Below, one piece after another: positions 1 to 6,097 of a stretch of 6,097 nt of DNA. Below the pieces are notes generated by a model that ran no database searches, was not told the DNA's origin, and saw nothing but the letters and a program-made list of their open reading frames with translations. This DNA is from JBEKTY01 sp049515555 (GTDB lineage Bacteria > Planctomycetota > Planctomycetia > Pirellulales > Thermoguttaceae). The stretch is taken from the NCBI GenBank assembly GCA_049515555.1, contig JBEKTY010000294.1:1-6097 (forward strand), written 5' to 3'. The number at the start of each line of letters is the position of its first letter. The first letter of the stretch is position 1. The translations under genes were made by a program, and so were the position numbers.

Positions 1-729
1 TCGATCGATGAGTTGATCCTTGCGTACTGGCAATTCGCCAAGGCCCATTATCTGAAAAGCGGTGCCCCAACCGGGGAGATCGACGCGATCAGGACAGCCC
101 TGCGACCGATTCGCCATCTCTACGGGAACATCCCGGCAGCCGACTTCGGCCCCAAGAAGCTCAAAGTTGTCCGCCACAAGATGGTCGAAGCGGGGCTTTC
201 CCGTGGCGTGGTCAACAAGCGGATCGGCCAGATCAAGCGGATGTTCAAGTGGGCGGTGGCCGAGGAGCTGGTTCCGCCGTCCGTTTACCACGGCCTCCAG
301 GCGGTAGCTGGCCTGGCCTTCGGCCGATCCACCGCCCGCGAAACCGAGCCCGTACGCCCGGTATCCGACCTCTACGTGGCCCTCATGCTGCCCTTCGTCA
401 GCCCGGTCGTGGCCGCCATGCTCAAGGTACAGCGGCTGAGCGGCATGCGGACCGGCGAGTTGGTGCTGATGCGGTCGTGCGACATCGACACCGCGGGCGA
501 TATCTGGATTTACGAGCCGACCGACCACAAAGGCCGCTGGCGAGGGCGCCGGAAGCAGATCCCGCTGGGGCCGGGGGCCCAGCAGGTGCTCCAGCCATTC
601 CTGGACCGCGCCCCGCAGGCATTTCTCTTTAGCCCGCAGGAGTCCGAGGCTTGGCGGCTGGAGCACCGCCCGCCCTACCACGGTCGGGCCCGCAAGACGC
701 CGATCTACCCGTGCGAGCTGAAGCGGCGG
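1..729 (+). pseudogene. Truncated tyrosine recombinase (phage-type integrase)
   Basis: Site-specific recombinase that would cut and rejoin DNA to move an element into or out of the chromosome. The frame is already open at base 1, so the true start lies left of the window; the TTG at 13 is only the first possible start here. Numbering from that codon, residues 1-100 look like the SAM-like core-binding domain and the catalytic domain begins near 118. The first catalytic Arg is R146 in SGMRTGEL (448-450), and K173 in TDHKGRW is the likely beta-hairpin lysine. After about residue 237 (CELK) integrase similarity stops. The HxxR box and catalytic Tyr are absent, so the product should be inactive. 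The frame stays open to a stop at 1150-1152, but that part is the antisense of the gene at 724-1326. Family call is firm; the cut position is good to about ten bases. Confidence 0.85.
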
Positions 730-1326
730 CAGCCGCACGGCCTCATCGAAACGCGACTGCACCCGCTGGCACTCCTGCTGATACAACTCGGGATTGAGTT
801 GCTGAAGATAATCCGGCGGCTCCACCGACGGGAAATCGAACTCGATGGAGAACAGCCCCCGCAGCGATTCGGGATAGTCGGCCGAGTTGTACAGGCTGCC
901 CAGCCGTTGCCGAGCGGTGGCCTTCAGTTCGTGATAGCGACGGTCCAGGGCTTCCACGGCCTCGACCAGCTCCTCCTGGAACTCCGCCATCTTCGCGGCG
1001 AAGTCGTCGATCTTGTCCTGACGAATGAGTCGGATGCCCGGCTCCGGGTAGGGCAGCGACATCGCTTTCCAATACGCCTGGACCTTGCCGCGGACGGCGG
1101 TGACCGCCTTGTAGGCCGGGTGTGTCGTGTCCAGCAGCTTCTTGCCGGCTGAGATGAACTTGGCTTCGGCGTTGAACGGTTCGGCGGCCTCGGCCTTCTG
1201 CTCGGCCGTCAGGGACTTGCGGGTGCCGAACCAAGCCAGTGAAACCCGCACGGCGGCCATGGTCGTCCGCAGTGTGTCTGCGGCGGATCCCGGCCGGAGT
1301 GCGGGCGAATCGAGAACGGTACTCAT
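724..1326 (-). pseudogene. DUF3150-like protein, 3' end missing
   Basis: Reading the minus strand from ATG 1326-1324 gives MSTVLDSPALRPGS and then about 185 more natural-looking residues. A conserved-looking core (VRVSLAWFGTRKSL) is followed by a helical, probably coiled-coil stretch and by NSADYPESLRGLFSIEFDFP. This pattern of a beta-strand start, a helical middle and a YP...F..FP segment resembles the DUF3150 family of phage and integrative-element proteins, usually around 300 residues; the function is not known to me. After EAVRL (730-732) the frame runs with no stop to base 1, but only as the codon-aligned antisense of the integrase, so the native 3' third is lost. GGAG lies about 15 bases before the ATG, a weak ribosome site. 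The helicase stop is 34 bp upstream on the same strand, suggesting one transcript. An ATG at 1348 is in another frame and gives no sensible protein. Confidence 0.6.
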
Positions 1327-1360
1327 AGATATACTGTCTCCGCATCAAAGTGGTGGGGAA

Positions 1361-2037
1361 TTAAGAACAGAAGTCAAACAGCCGCGGCAACGTGGCTTTG
1401 TCCTTGCGACCGCGGTGGCCGCGTCTCGCTTTTCGCGGCGAGACTGCAAGATTGCTGAGGAGAAAGAAGTCGTCGTCTTCGATTGCCTGGCACGGCTGGG
1501 GCGGCTCCATACGAAGTTTTTCCCAGACGCGTTCGGCATCGCCAAAGTCGATGTTCTCGACCAGACTCTCGGCCAGTTCCATCGTCAGCGATCCGCTGTC
1601 GGCGGATAGTGCGGCCAGACCTTCCGCGGAAAACTGACCTTCCAGGGCGAGCGAAGCATCGAGCTTCTGGGCCATCAGTGACATTGCCCTGGCCTGCATG
1701 GTCTCCCGGTAGTACAAGTAATAGACCCGGCAGGGATGCCTCTGGCCGATCCGCCAGGAACGACGGGATGCCTGTCGCAAAGTGAACAGGTCGTAGCCCG
1801 TCTCGTAGAAGATCAGCGACGGGAAGTTGTGGGCCCCAAGGGCATCGAACAAGGTCAAGCCGGTCCGCACCGGCTGCGGATGGGAAATGATTACGTCGAC
1901 TCCCGGAGCATTCTTCGCGATCCATGCACTGCGGTTCCTGGTGGGAACCTTGTCGGCATCCAGGGTTCTGACCGTAAAGCCGGCCTGCTTGACGATCTTC
2001 TCCAAGCGTTCCAAGACCGGATGGGTGCTGTTCGTTG
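1361..2037 (-). pseudogene. Helicase C-terminal (RecA-2) fragment, SNF2-type motif VI
   Basis: Second half of the helicase whose first half lies at 2028-2787 in another frame. Counting from the in-frame ATG at 2062, native sequence starts near residue 10 (TNSTHPVLERLEKIV). It contains a motif V-like stretch (GVDVIISHPQPVRTGLTLFD, 54-73) and a clear motif VI, LRQASRRSWRIGQRHP (95-110), with the Q..RR..R.GQ pattern of SNF2/DEAH-type helicases. An acidic stretch (EDDDFF) and a basic tail (PRKARRGHRGRKDK) precede the TAA at 1363-1361. This domain closes on the first RecA-like domain during ATP hydrolysis and DNA translocation. Residues before T10 are first-half coding read out of frame, so ATG 2062 is not a natural start. 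Without the first half in frame no functional enzyme is expected. The DUF3150-like gene follows on the same strand. Confidence 0.75.
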
Positions 2038-2787
2038 TACGCCGGCAAGTCCGCGGCGACATCCTTCAAGCTGAGGAAGATCGTGTTGCCGATCAAGTGC
2101 CGGCCGTAGAGCGTGGGCATGATGCCCGGCTGTTCGGCCTGCCGCTTGGTCGTGCTCTTGCCGTGGCTGCGGCGGTTGTCGCAGGCCGAGCCCGTCTTCT
2201 CCGTGATGATCGTATCCACCCGCCCGTAACGGCGGGCAAACTCCATATCGTCCTCCCAAGCCAGGTTTTCGGCCTTGAGGCTCTTGGGCGACAGCCGAAA
2301 CAAGAGCGAACGGACGTGGCTGGCCTTGCCGCCGATCAGGGTGCCGGTCATGGCAATTACCTTGCGGCATGAGGCGACCAGCGAGCCCAGAGCGTTGGCA
2401 CGGGCCGAGGTGTCGGATTTCTCTTCATGCACCTCATCGCAGATCAGGTAATCGAACACGCCTGTCATGTGCCGGTGAATGTAGTCAGCCGGTGCCCAAA
2501 TGGGCTTGCCGAAGTATTGCCACAGAGCAGCACCGCAAGTGCGGGTAAGCGGGTTGCCGTCCTTGTCGCATCCGACGACGATTTCGGCCGTACAACTCTT
2601 CCTGGAGCGTTCCAGGTCTTGTAAGGTGAGGAAGTCGCCTTCGCCGTTGGCCTTGCTTCGCAACTGGGCACCGCAATCGGGACAGCGAAGCAGGCCGCCA
2701 TGATCCTTTACCGCGGTAGCCCGCCAGTACGGACCGTTCTTGACAAGCGTCTCACCCATGATGAGCCAAGTCGGCTTCGTCGGTTTC
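2028..2787 (-). pseudogene. Helicase N-terminal-half fragment with zinc-ribbon-like insert and DEVH box
   Basis: Minus-strand frame containing ATG 2759. Native sequence seems to begin slightly earlier (KPTWLIMGETLV), so 2759 is an internal methionine. Counting from it, a Cys cluster (CPDC 26-29, C56, C64, CGAALW 75-80) suggests a zinc ribbon within the first RecA domain. A Walker B/motif II DEVH box is at 108-111 (LICDEVHEEKS), a motif III-like AMTGTLIGG at 136-144, and a Ser/Lys/Arg-rich loop near 190-210. Motif I (Walker A) is missing: upstream sequence is replaced by an IS66 transposase on the other strand. Similarity ends at LPAYNEQ (2039-2028), after which the frame runs on to a stop at 1374 as nonsense relative to the second half. 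It is very probably the same gene as 1361-2037, with an internal segment deleted. Confidence 0.7.
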
Positions 2788-2789
2788 GC

Positions 2790-3945
2790 GCGGGGATATC
2801 GGCGACGGATTCGACGGCGTCGTTATCAGCGCACCTGCCATTGCGCTGGCCCGCGAACGCTCATCGCCCCGCCTCCAGCGAAGCTGATCCCCAAAGGGCT
2901 GCTGGGCGTATCGGTATGGGTAGAGATCCTGCTGGGCAAATACTTCAGCCACGAACCGATCGAGCGGCAGCTTGGCGCATGGCGACTGCGGGGACTGGAC
3001 TTGGCGGCAGGTACGATCAACGGCGGACTCGAACGCCTCGAACCGCTCTTCCAGCCCCTGTACGACGCGCTGTTGGCGCACAGCGCCCAGGCCGGCTTTG
3101 CCCAGGCCGACGAGACGCGCTGGCTGGTTTTCATCGAACAGGAAGGGAAAGTTGGCCATCGCTGGTGGCTGTGGGTCTTCCTGACCGAGGACACCGTGGT
3201 GTTTCGGCTCGATCCCTCGCGTAGTCACGATGTGCCTGAAGGCCATTTTGCCGCCGACGCCTGCGTGATCCTGATGGTTGATCGCTATTCGGGATACAAG
3301 GCCATGGCGCAGGTGAAGTTCGGCAACGTGATTCTGGTTTTTTGCTGGGCCCATGTGCGGCGGGATTTCATTGAAGTCGGCAAGGGGTGGAGCGAATTGA
3401 AACCCTGGGCGCTGACTTGGCTGCGACGCATTCGCGCCCTGTACCGCCATCAACATCAGCGGCTTGAGTACGAGCGCGGCAGCGCGGAGTTCCAGACTGC
3501 CGACGCGGCGTTGCGCCAAACTCTTGCCGACATGCAAACGCAAGCCGCGACGGAACTGGCCGATCCGCGACTCCAGGAACCCTGCCGCAAGACGCTGACG
3601 AGCCTCCAAGAGCATTGGTCAGGTTTGACGCGATTCCTGGACGACCTGCGCATCCCGCTGGACAACAACGGCTCGGAACGCGCCAATCGCGGACCTGCGG
3701 TGGGGCGGAAGAACTACTATGGCTCGGGTTCCCTGTGGGCCGGCCACCTAGCGGCGATGCTCTTTTCGCTGTTTGCAACCGCCATGAAATGCGGACTGAA
3801 TCCGCGTTTGTGGCTCACTTGGTACTTGGAAAGCTGCGCCATGGCCGGTGGTTGCGTCCCCGACGACACGGCCAAGTACCTGCCTTGGAACCTGACACCG
3901 GAACGCCACAGATCCTTGGCACTGGAGCCGGAAGATACCTCCTGA
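2790..3945 (+). pseudogene. IS66-family transposase, N-terminally truncated
   Basis: DDE transposase that would mobilise an IS66-type insertion sequence. The open frame can start at TTG 2740 (401 residues), but about the first 17 residues are antisense of the helicase; recognisable sequence begins near GYRRRIRRRRYQ (residue 19, about 2794). Next come a basic, Cys-containing stretch (RTCHC), conserved PKGLLGVSVWVEILL (51-65), and the triad D124 in ADETRW, D181 in MVDRYSGYK and E313 in NNGSERANR. The domain ends with a typical NYYGSGSLWAGHLAAM segment and a C-terminal extension to TGA 3943-3945. Family members are commonly about 480-530 residues, so roughly 100 N-terminal residues, including part of the DNA-binding region, are missing. 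No IS66 accessory genes (TnpA/TnpB type) are seen. All three catalytic residues are present, but the protein is probably not functional. Confidence 0.9.
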
Positions 3946-4009
3946 CCGACTCGAAGCCTTTCCGCACCCCAACCGCCCCCAATCTCCACGGTCCCCTTGC
4001 GCGCCGAAC

Positions 4010-4040
4010 CTTCCAACCACGGCTTGGACGGTGCTTTACA
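4010..4040. repeat. Possible right end of the IS66-family element
   Basis: About 65-95 bases after the transposase stop, the complement of this stretch begins GTAAAGCACCGTCCAAGCCG. IS66-family ends usually begin with GTAA, so 4040 is a reasonable outer boundary. The matching left end is not in the window, because the transposase 5' region is missing, so the inverted repeat cannot be confirmed. The next eight bases (AGGAAATC) would be the target duplication if this is correct, but no left copy is available for comparison. Confidence 0.35.
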
Positions 4041-4264
4041 GGAAATCGTATCTAAGTGTCTTATGTTTTCGGAGTTTACGCCAAAGTGGCGAGGTCCTGC
4101 AAAGCGTTTCAAGCCATGGCGAAATCTGACAACATATTGTGGTGAACTAATGAGGGGGGTCGATTATCCACCTTTCTAGTTGCTGCGGCACAAGCGATCG
4201 CACCCTCTTGCATGCGAGAACGCAACCGCCGTGCTGTGGCCCGCGGAGCCAACAGCTTCGAATC
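4041..4264. other. Gene-less stretch between the IS66 end and a broken minus-strand gene
   Basis: No frame on either strand here gives a recognisable protein, and I see no tRNA or other RNA gene. The part from about 4050 to 4185 is visibly richer in A and T than its surroundings. It contains a G-run followed by TCGATTATCCACC (4154-4172), which may be part of an insertion-sequence end. The right part (4186-4264) is the downstream flank of the minus-strand gene that stops at 4267-4265. Confidence 0.5.
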
Positions 4265-4432
4265 CTACTGCCGGCCTCGTTGCTGCAGCCAGTCGTGTCC
4301 CTCTGCCGTCAACTGATAGCGCTGCTTGCTGCTTTGAGGCTTCTCCGGAATAGTTCTTTCCAGCATGCCTGCTTGTAGCGCGGGACGAAGGTACGCTTCC
4401 CGAAAGTACTTTTCGTCGCGGATGCGCTCGGC
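4265..4432 (-). pseudogene. C-terminal winged-helix fragment of a Fic or RecG-like (AlbA_2) regulator
   Basis: Minus-strand reading gives about 55 residues, AERIRDEKYFREAYLRPALQ followed by AGMLERTIPEKPQSSKQRYQ and LTAEGHDWLQQRGRQ, ending at TAG (4267-4265). The pattern FR..YL.P.L..G.LE.T.P.KP.SSKQRY.LT..G is characteristic of the C-terminal winged helix found in Fic-family proteins and in ATP-binding/RecG-like (AlbA_2) transcriptional regulators. Which of these it came from cannot be told, because the catalytic or ATP-binding part is gone. Upstream, three more codons lead to an in-frame TGA (4441-4439), and plus-strand partition-protein-like coding begins at the same place. It is a remnant with no start codon and no expected function. 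Confidence 0.6.
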
Positions 4433-4530
4433 AACTGGTCAACAATGAACGCATCGTGACCTACCTTCGCGAGTCTTATGCGGATATTCTGGCCGCCTTC
4501 CAGGAAATCGTCGCCAACGCCGAGGGGTAG
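4429..4530 (+). pseudogene. C-terminal fragment resembling RepB/ParB-type partition protein
   Basis: In the plus frame ending at TAG 4528-4530 the last ~33 residues read RQLVNNERIVTYLRESYADI followed by LAAFQEIVANAEG. This resembles the extreme C-terminus of RepB/ParB-like plasmid partition proteins, which often end with a pattern like 'RLL.N.RV.RYL......IL.EFQ.I'. The similarity is from memory and the fragment is short, so the call is tentative. Going upstream, the frame reaches a stop at 4351-4353, and everything before about 4429 is antisense of the minus-strand winged-helix fragment, so the 5' end of this gene is lost. The stop lies 8 bases before the ATG of the repeat protein, so the two genes were probably translated from one message. 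Confidence 0.4.
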
Positions 4531-4538
4531 GTGTCCAC

Positions 4539-5339
4539 ATGAGGACTGCTGCATTCCGCAACCGCGAGTCGGTGATCCGGGCTATCGTGCGTCGAGAACG
4601 CGAGGGACTTCCGCTGAGTAGCCGGGCGGTCCAGGAGGCGTCCAGTCAGCTTCACTCGGGTGCGTATCGTCACTTCGGTTCCTGGCGTAACGCGCTGCAA
4701 GCGGCCGGCATTAAGGCTACCGAAGTCGAACGGCGACGCCAATGGGACAAGGCCAAGATCATCGCCCTTCTACGGGATTTGTGCAGTAGGGGACGGTCGT
4801 TACGTCAGAAGATCGTACATCGAAGTGACAGCGGACTATATCGCGCGGCATGTCACCACTTCGGGACCTGGTGCAACGCCCTGATCGCCGCCGGGATCAA
4901 TCCTGAAGCGATCTGTCGTGACCCGCAATGGGATCGGGTGAAGATTATTGAGGCAATTCTGTTGCGCGTTGTGCAAGGCAGCGCCCTCGGGAGCACTACC
5001 GTGCGTCCCCATACCCTCAAGTCGGCGGCGGTGAGGGAATTTGGATCCTGGCCGGCCGCGCTTGTGGCTGCGGGGTTGGAGCCGGCGGACTACGTAGGGC
5101 AAAGAGTGGGTACCCCGAAAGAAGGAAAGAAACGCCCCTGGAATAAGGAACGTGTGCGAAAAGCCATTCTTCAGCGTCACGCCCTGGGCCTGTCCCTGCG
5201 CGGTAATTCCGTCCGCCGCGATGATGGTTCGCTATTCAAGGCCGGCCGGACATGCTTCGGGTGTTGGTCGAAGGCCTTGCTGGACGCCGGATTTAACCCG
5301 GAACAGGCCAGGAAAGCCCCGCCATGGGAGGTATTTTAG
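4539..5339 (+). CDS. Four-repeat protein (homing-endonuclease-associated repeats)
   Basis: A 266-residue basic protein built of four tandem copies of a ~50-60 residue module: about 5-59, 69-120, 131-180 and 201-252. Each copy has a hydrophobic helix start (W...KII.AI), a G-S-L or similar turn, and the signature FG(S/T)W..AL.AAGI (46-57, 108-119, 168-179; FGCWSKALLDAGF in copy 4). This matches the 'homing endonuclease associated repeat' family, thought to be small helical DNA-binding units seen with HNH/LAGLIDADG enzymes. No nuclease motif is seen, so it is a stand-alone repeat protein, possibly a sequence-specific DNA binder. Copies 3 and 4 are separated by a Lys/Gly linker (GTPKEGKKRP). ATG 4539 is the first start in frame, with GAGGGG/TAGGTG upstream. 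It appears complete and is the only gene here with no visible break. The function is not known. Confidence 0.8.
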   Translation: MRTAAFRNRESVIRAIVRREREGLPLSSRAVQEASSQLHSGAYRHFGSWRNALQAAGIKATEVERRRQWDKAKIIALLRDLCSRGRSLRQKIVHRSDSGLYRAACHHFGTWCNALIAAGINPEAICRDPQWDRVKIIEAILLRVVQGSALGSTTVRPHTLKSAAVREFGSWPAALVAAGLEPADYVGQRVGTPKEGKKRPWNKERVRKAILQRHALGLSLRGNSVRRDDGSLFKAGRTCFGCWSKALLDAGFNPEQARKAPPWEVF

Positions 5340-5453
5340 TCCCAAAGTCCACGGGTTTTCCGGCCACACATGGCGGCGGGACATGCCTGCCTGGCAGCCG
5401 AGAAGAATCGATCAGTGGGTCTTCATGGTGCTTCACCCCCAACAGGTCGCTCG
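5340..5453. other. Short intergenic spacer
   Basis: These 114 bases separate the stop of the repeat protein from the preferred ATPase start. The ATPase frame is open back to an ATG at 5370, but residues from that start look non-native. I see no clear promoter, terminator or repeat. CAACAGGTC, about 9 bases before ATG 5454, could serve as a weak ribosome site. Confidence 0.4.
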
Positions 5454-6047
5454 ATGGCTGAGCCGAAATACATCCCGCGCAATGCCATCGTTGTTGACCG
5501 TTATCAAGAACTCAACAACTTCACGCGAGCGTTCGCCACCGGCCACCTCCGTTTTCTAATGGTGGTGGGGCCGGCGGGGACGGGAAAGAGCCACACCATG
5601 TGCGCGGCGATGGACGGCCGCGCTGCCTGGATCGATGGAAATGCAACCGCGTTCGGCGTCTACTTTGCCGCGTTCATGCACCGAGACAAACCGATTGTTC
5701 TCGACGATGTCGATGCCCTGTATCGAGACGGCAGCGGCGTCCGTTTGCTTAAGCAATTGTGCCAGTCGGAGCCAACTCGCATGCTGGGCTGGTACTCCGA
5801 CCCCCAGTACCTGGAGCGACGAGGGGTTCCGACGACATTTATGACGTCGAGTCCCGTGGCCATCATCGCCAATCGGTGGTCGACCGTGAATGAGGACGTT
5901 GCGGCCTTGGAGGACCGCGGGCACATGCTTGTCTTCGATCCAACCCCAATCGAAATCCACCGTCAAGCGGCGATGTGTGCGCGGGCTTGCTGTCGCCTTC
6001 GTTTTCGGGCGGGCGGTGGCCATCAGTTCGGATTGCGGCGGGGTTGA
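5454..6047 (+). pseudogene. Small AAA-type P-loop ATPase with replaced C-terminus
   Basis: ATPase of unknown target. From ATG 5454 the protein opens MAEPKYIPRNAIVVDRYQEL, as I remember for small AAA ATPases of planctomycete mobile regions. It has a Walker A GPAGTGKS (39-46), Walker B IVLDD (81-85) followed by VDAL, a sensor-1-like Asn in AIIANRW (136-142), and ALEDRGH (151-157) with a conserved-looking Arg. Sequence fits the family through EIHRQA (~172), then becomes MCARACCRLRFRAGGG and ends at TGA 6045-6047. Relatives I recall continue with a ~80-100-residue helical lid, so the C-terminus seems replaced at ~5970. An ATG at 5370 would add 28 unconvincing residues. The core nucleotide site is intact, but loss of the lid makes activity doubtful. 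It follows the repeat protein on the same strand at 114 bp. Confidence 0.7.
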
Positions 6048-6054
6048 CTGGAGT

Positions 6055-6075
6055 CGCGGGCGTAGAATGCCCGCG
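6055..6075. repeat. Perfect palindrome (7-bp stem, 7-base loop)
   Basis: CGCGGGC, loop GTAGAAT, GCCCGCG: a fully paired GC-rich hairpin 8 bases after the ATPase-frame stop. No T-run follows on the plus strand, so it is not a classical Rho-independent terminator. It resembles the kind of short dispersed palindrome seen between genes in GC-rich genomes, but its copy number cannot be judged from this window. Confidence 0.5.
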
Positions 6076-6097
6076 CTCGGCACGATGTCAAAGCCGT

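Noticed and set aside
733..1152. Plus-strand open frame continuing the integrase to residue 379
   Set aside because: It is the codon-aligned antisense of the DUF3150-like gene; it is Leu/Arg/His-rich and has no integrase motifs.
743..1348. Minus-strand 201-residue frame starting at 1348
   Set aside because: Composition is Arg/Gly/His-rich nonsense. The frame starting at 1326 reads as a plausible protein over the same DNA.
1423..1444. Inverted repeat GTCTCGC / GCGAGAC with 8-base loop
   Set aside because: It lies inside the coding end of the helicase and has no T-run on the transcribed strand; likely a by-product of Arg-rich codons.
2752..3615. Long minus-strand frame (287 residues) opposite the transposase
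   Set aside because: It is antisense of a clear IS66 transposase with an intact DDE triad; no independent motifs.
3997..4179. 60-residue plus frame after the IS66 end
   Set aside because: No ribosome site and no recognisable motif, and it overlaps the putative IS end.
4040..4511. 11-base direct repeat CAGGAAATCGT at 4040-4050 and 4501-4511
   Set aside because: A match of this length is expected by chance in 6 kb, and the second copy lies inside apparent coding sequence.
1..6097. CRISPR array, tRNA or rRNA
   Set aside because: No regularly spaced repeats and no tRNA or rRNA signatures were seen on either strand.

Overview
The window looks like a piece of accessory (mobile-element) DNA from a GC-rich bacterium. 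A planctomycete is the best guess. This rests on remembered resemblance of the integrase, the helicase, the DUF3150-like protein and the small AAA ATPase to families common in planctomycete genomes; no search was run.

Layout, left to right. (1) 1-~729, plus strand: tyrosine-recombinase integrase, entering from the left edge and cut off before its HxxR and Tyr boxes. (2) ~724-1326, minus: N-terminal ~200 residues of a DUF3150-like protein. (3) 1361-~2787, minus: a helicase with SNF2-type motif VI, lacking its N-terminal part with motif I and broken internally by a frame-changing deletion near 2027-2038. It lies 34 bp upstream of the DUF3150-like gene, so these two form an operon remnant. (4) ~2790-3945, plus: IS66-family transposase with all three DDE residues but no N-terminal region, followed by a possible IS end at ~4040. 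(5) 4041-4264: no gene seen. (6) 4265-~4432, minus: C-terminal winged-helix fragment of a Fic or RecG-like (AlbA_2) regulator. (7) ~4429-4530, plus: C-terminal fragment resembling RepB/ParB-type partition proteins. (8) 4539-5339, plus: an apparently complete protein made of four homing-endonuclease-associated repeats. (9) 5454-6047, plus: a P-loop AAA-type ATPase whose C-terminal part is replaced after about residue 172. (10) 6055-6075: a perfect palindrome.

The main result is structural. Five gene breaks can be placed (about 725, 2033, 2787, 4432 and 5970). At three of them two unrelated genes on opposite strands meet and both are truncated at the same point. Only the repeat protein appears whole, and the DUF3150-like gene keeps its start. 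This is either a heavily rearranged, decaying element or a chimeric assembly (for example from whole-genome-amplified or metagenomic DNA); the sequence alone cannot decide.

The content (integrase, helicase plus DUF3150-like operon, partition-protein remnant, repeat protein, AAA ATPase, transposase) fits an integrative element or integrated plasmid. The most unusual intact item is the stand-alone four-repeat protein with no nuclease domain, 8 bp downstream of the partition-protein remnant.
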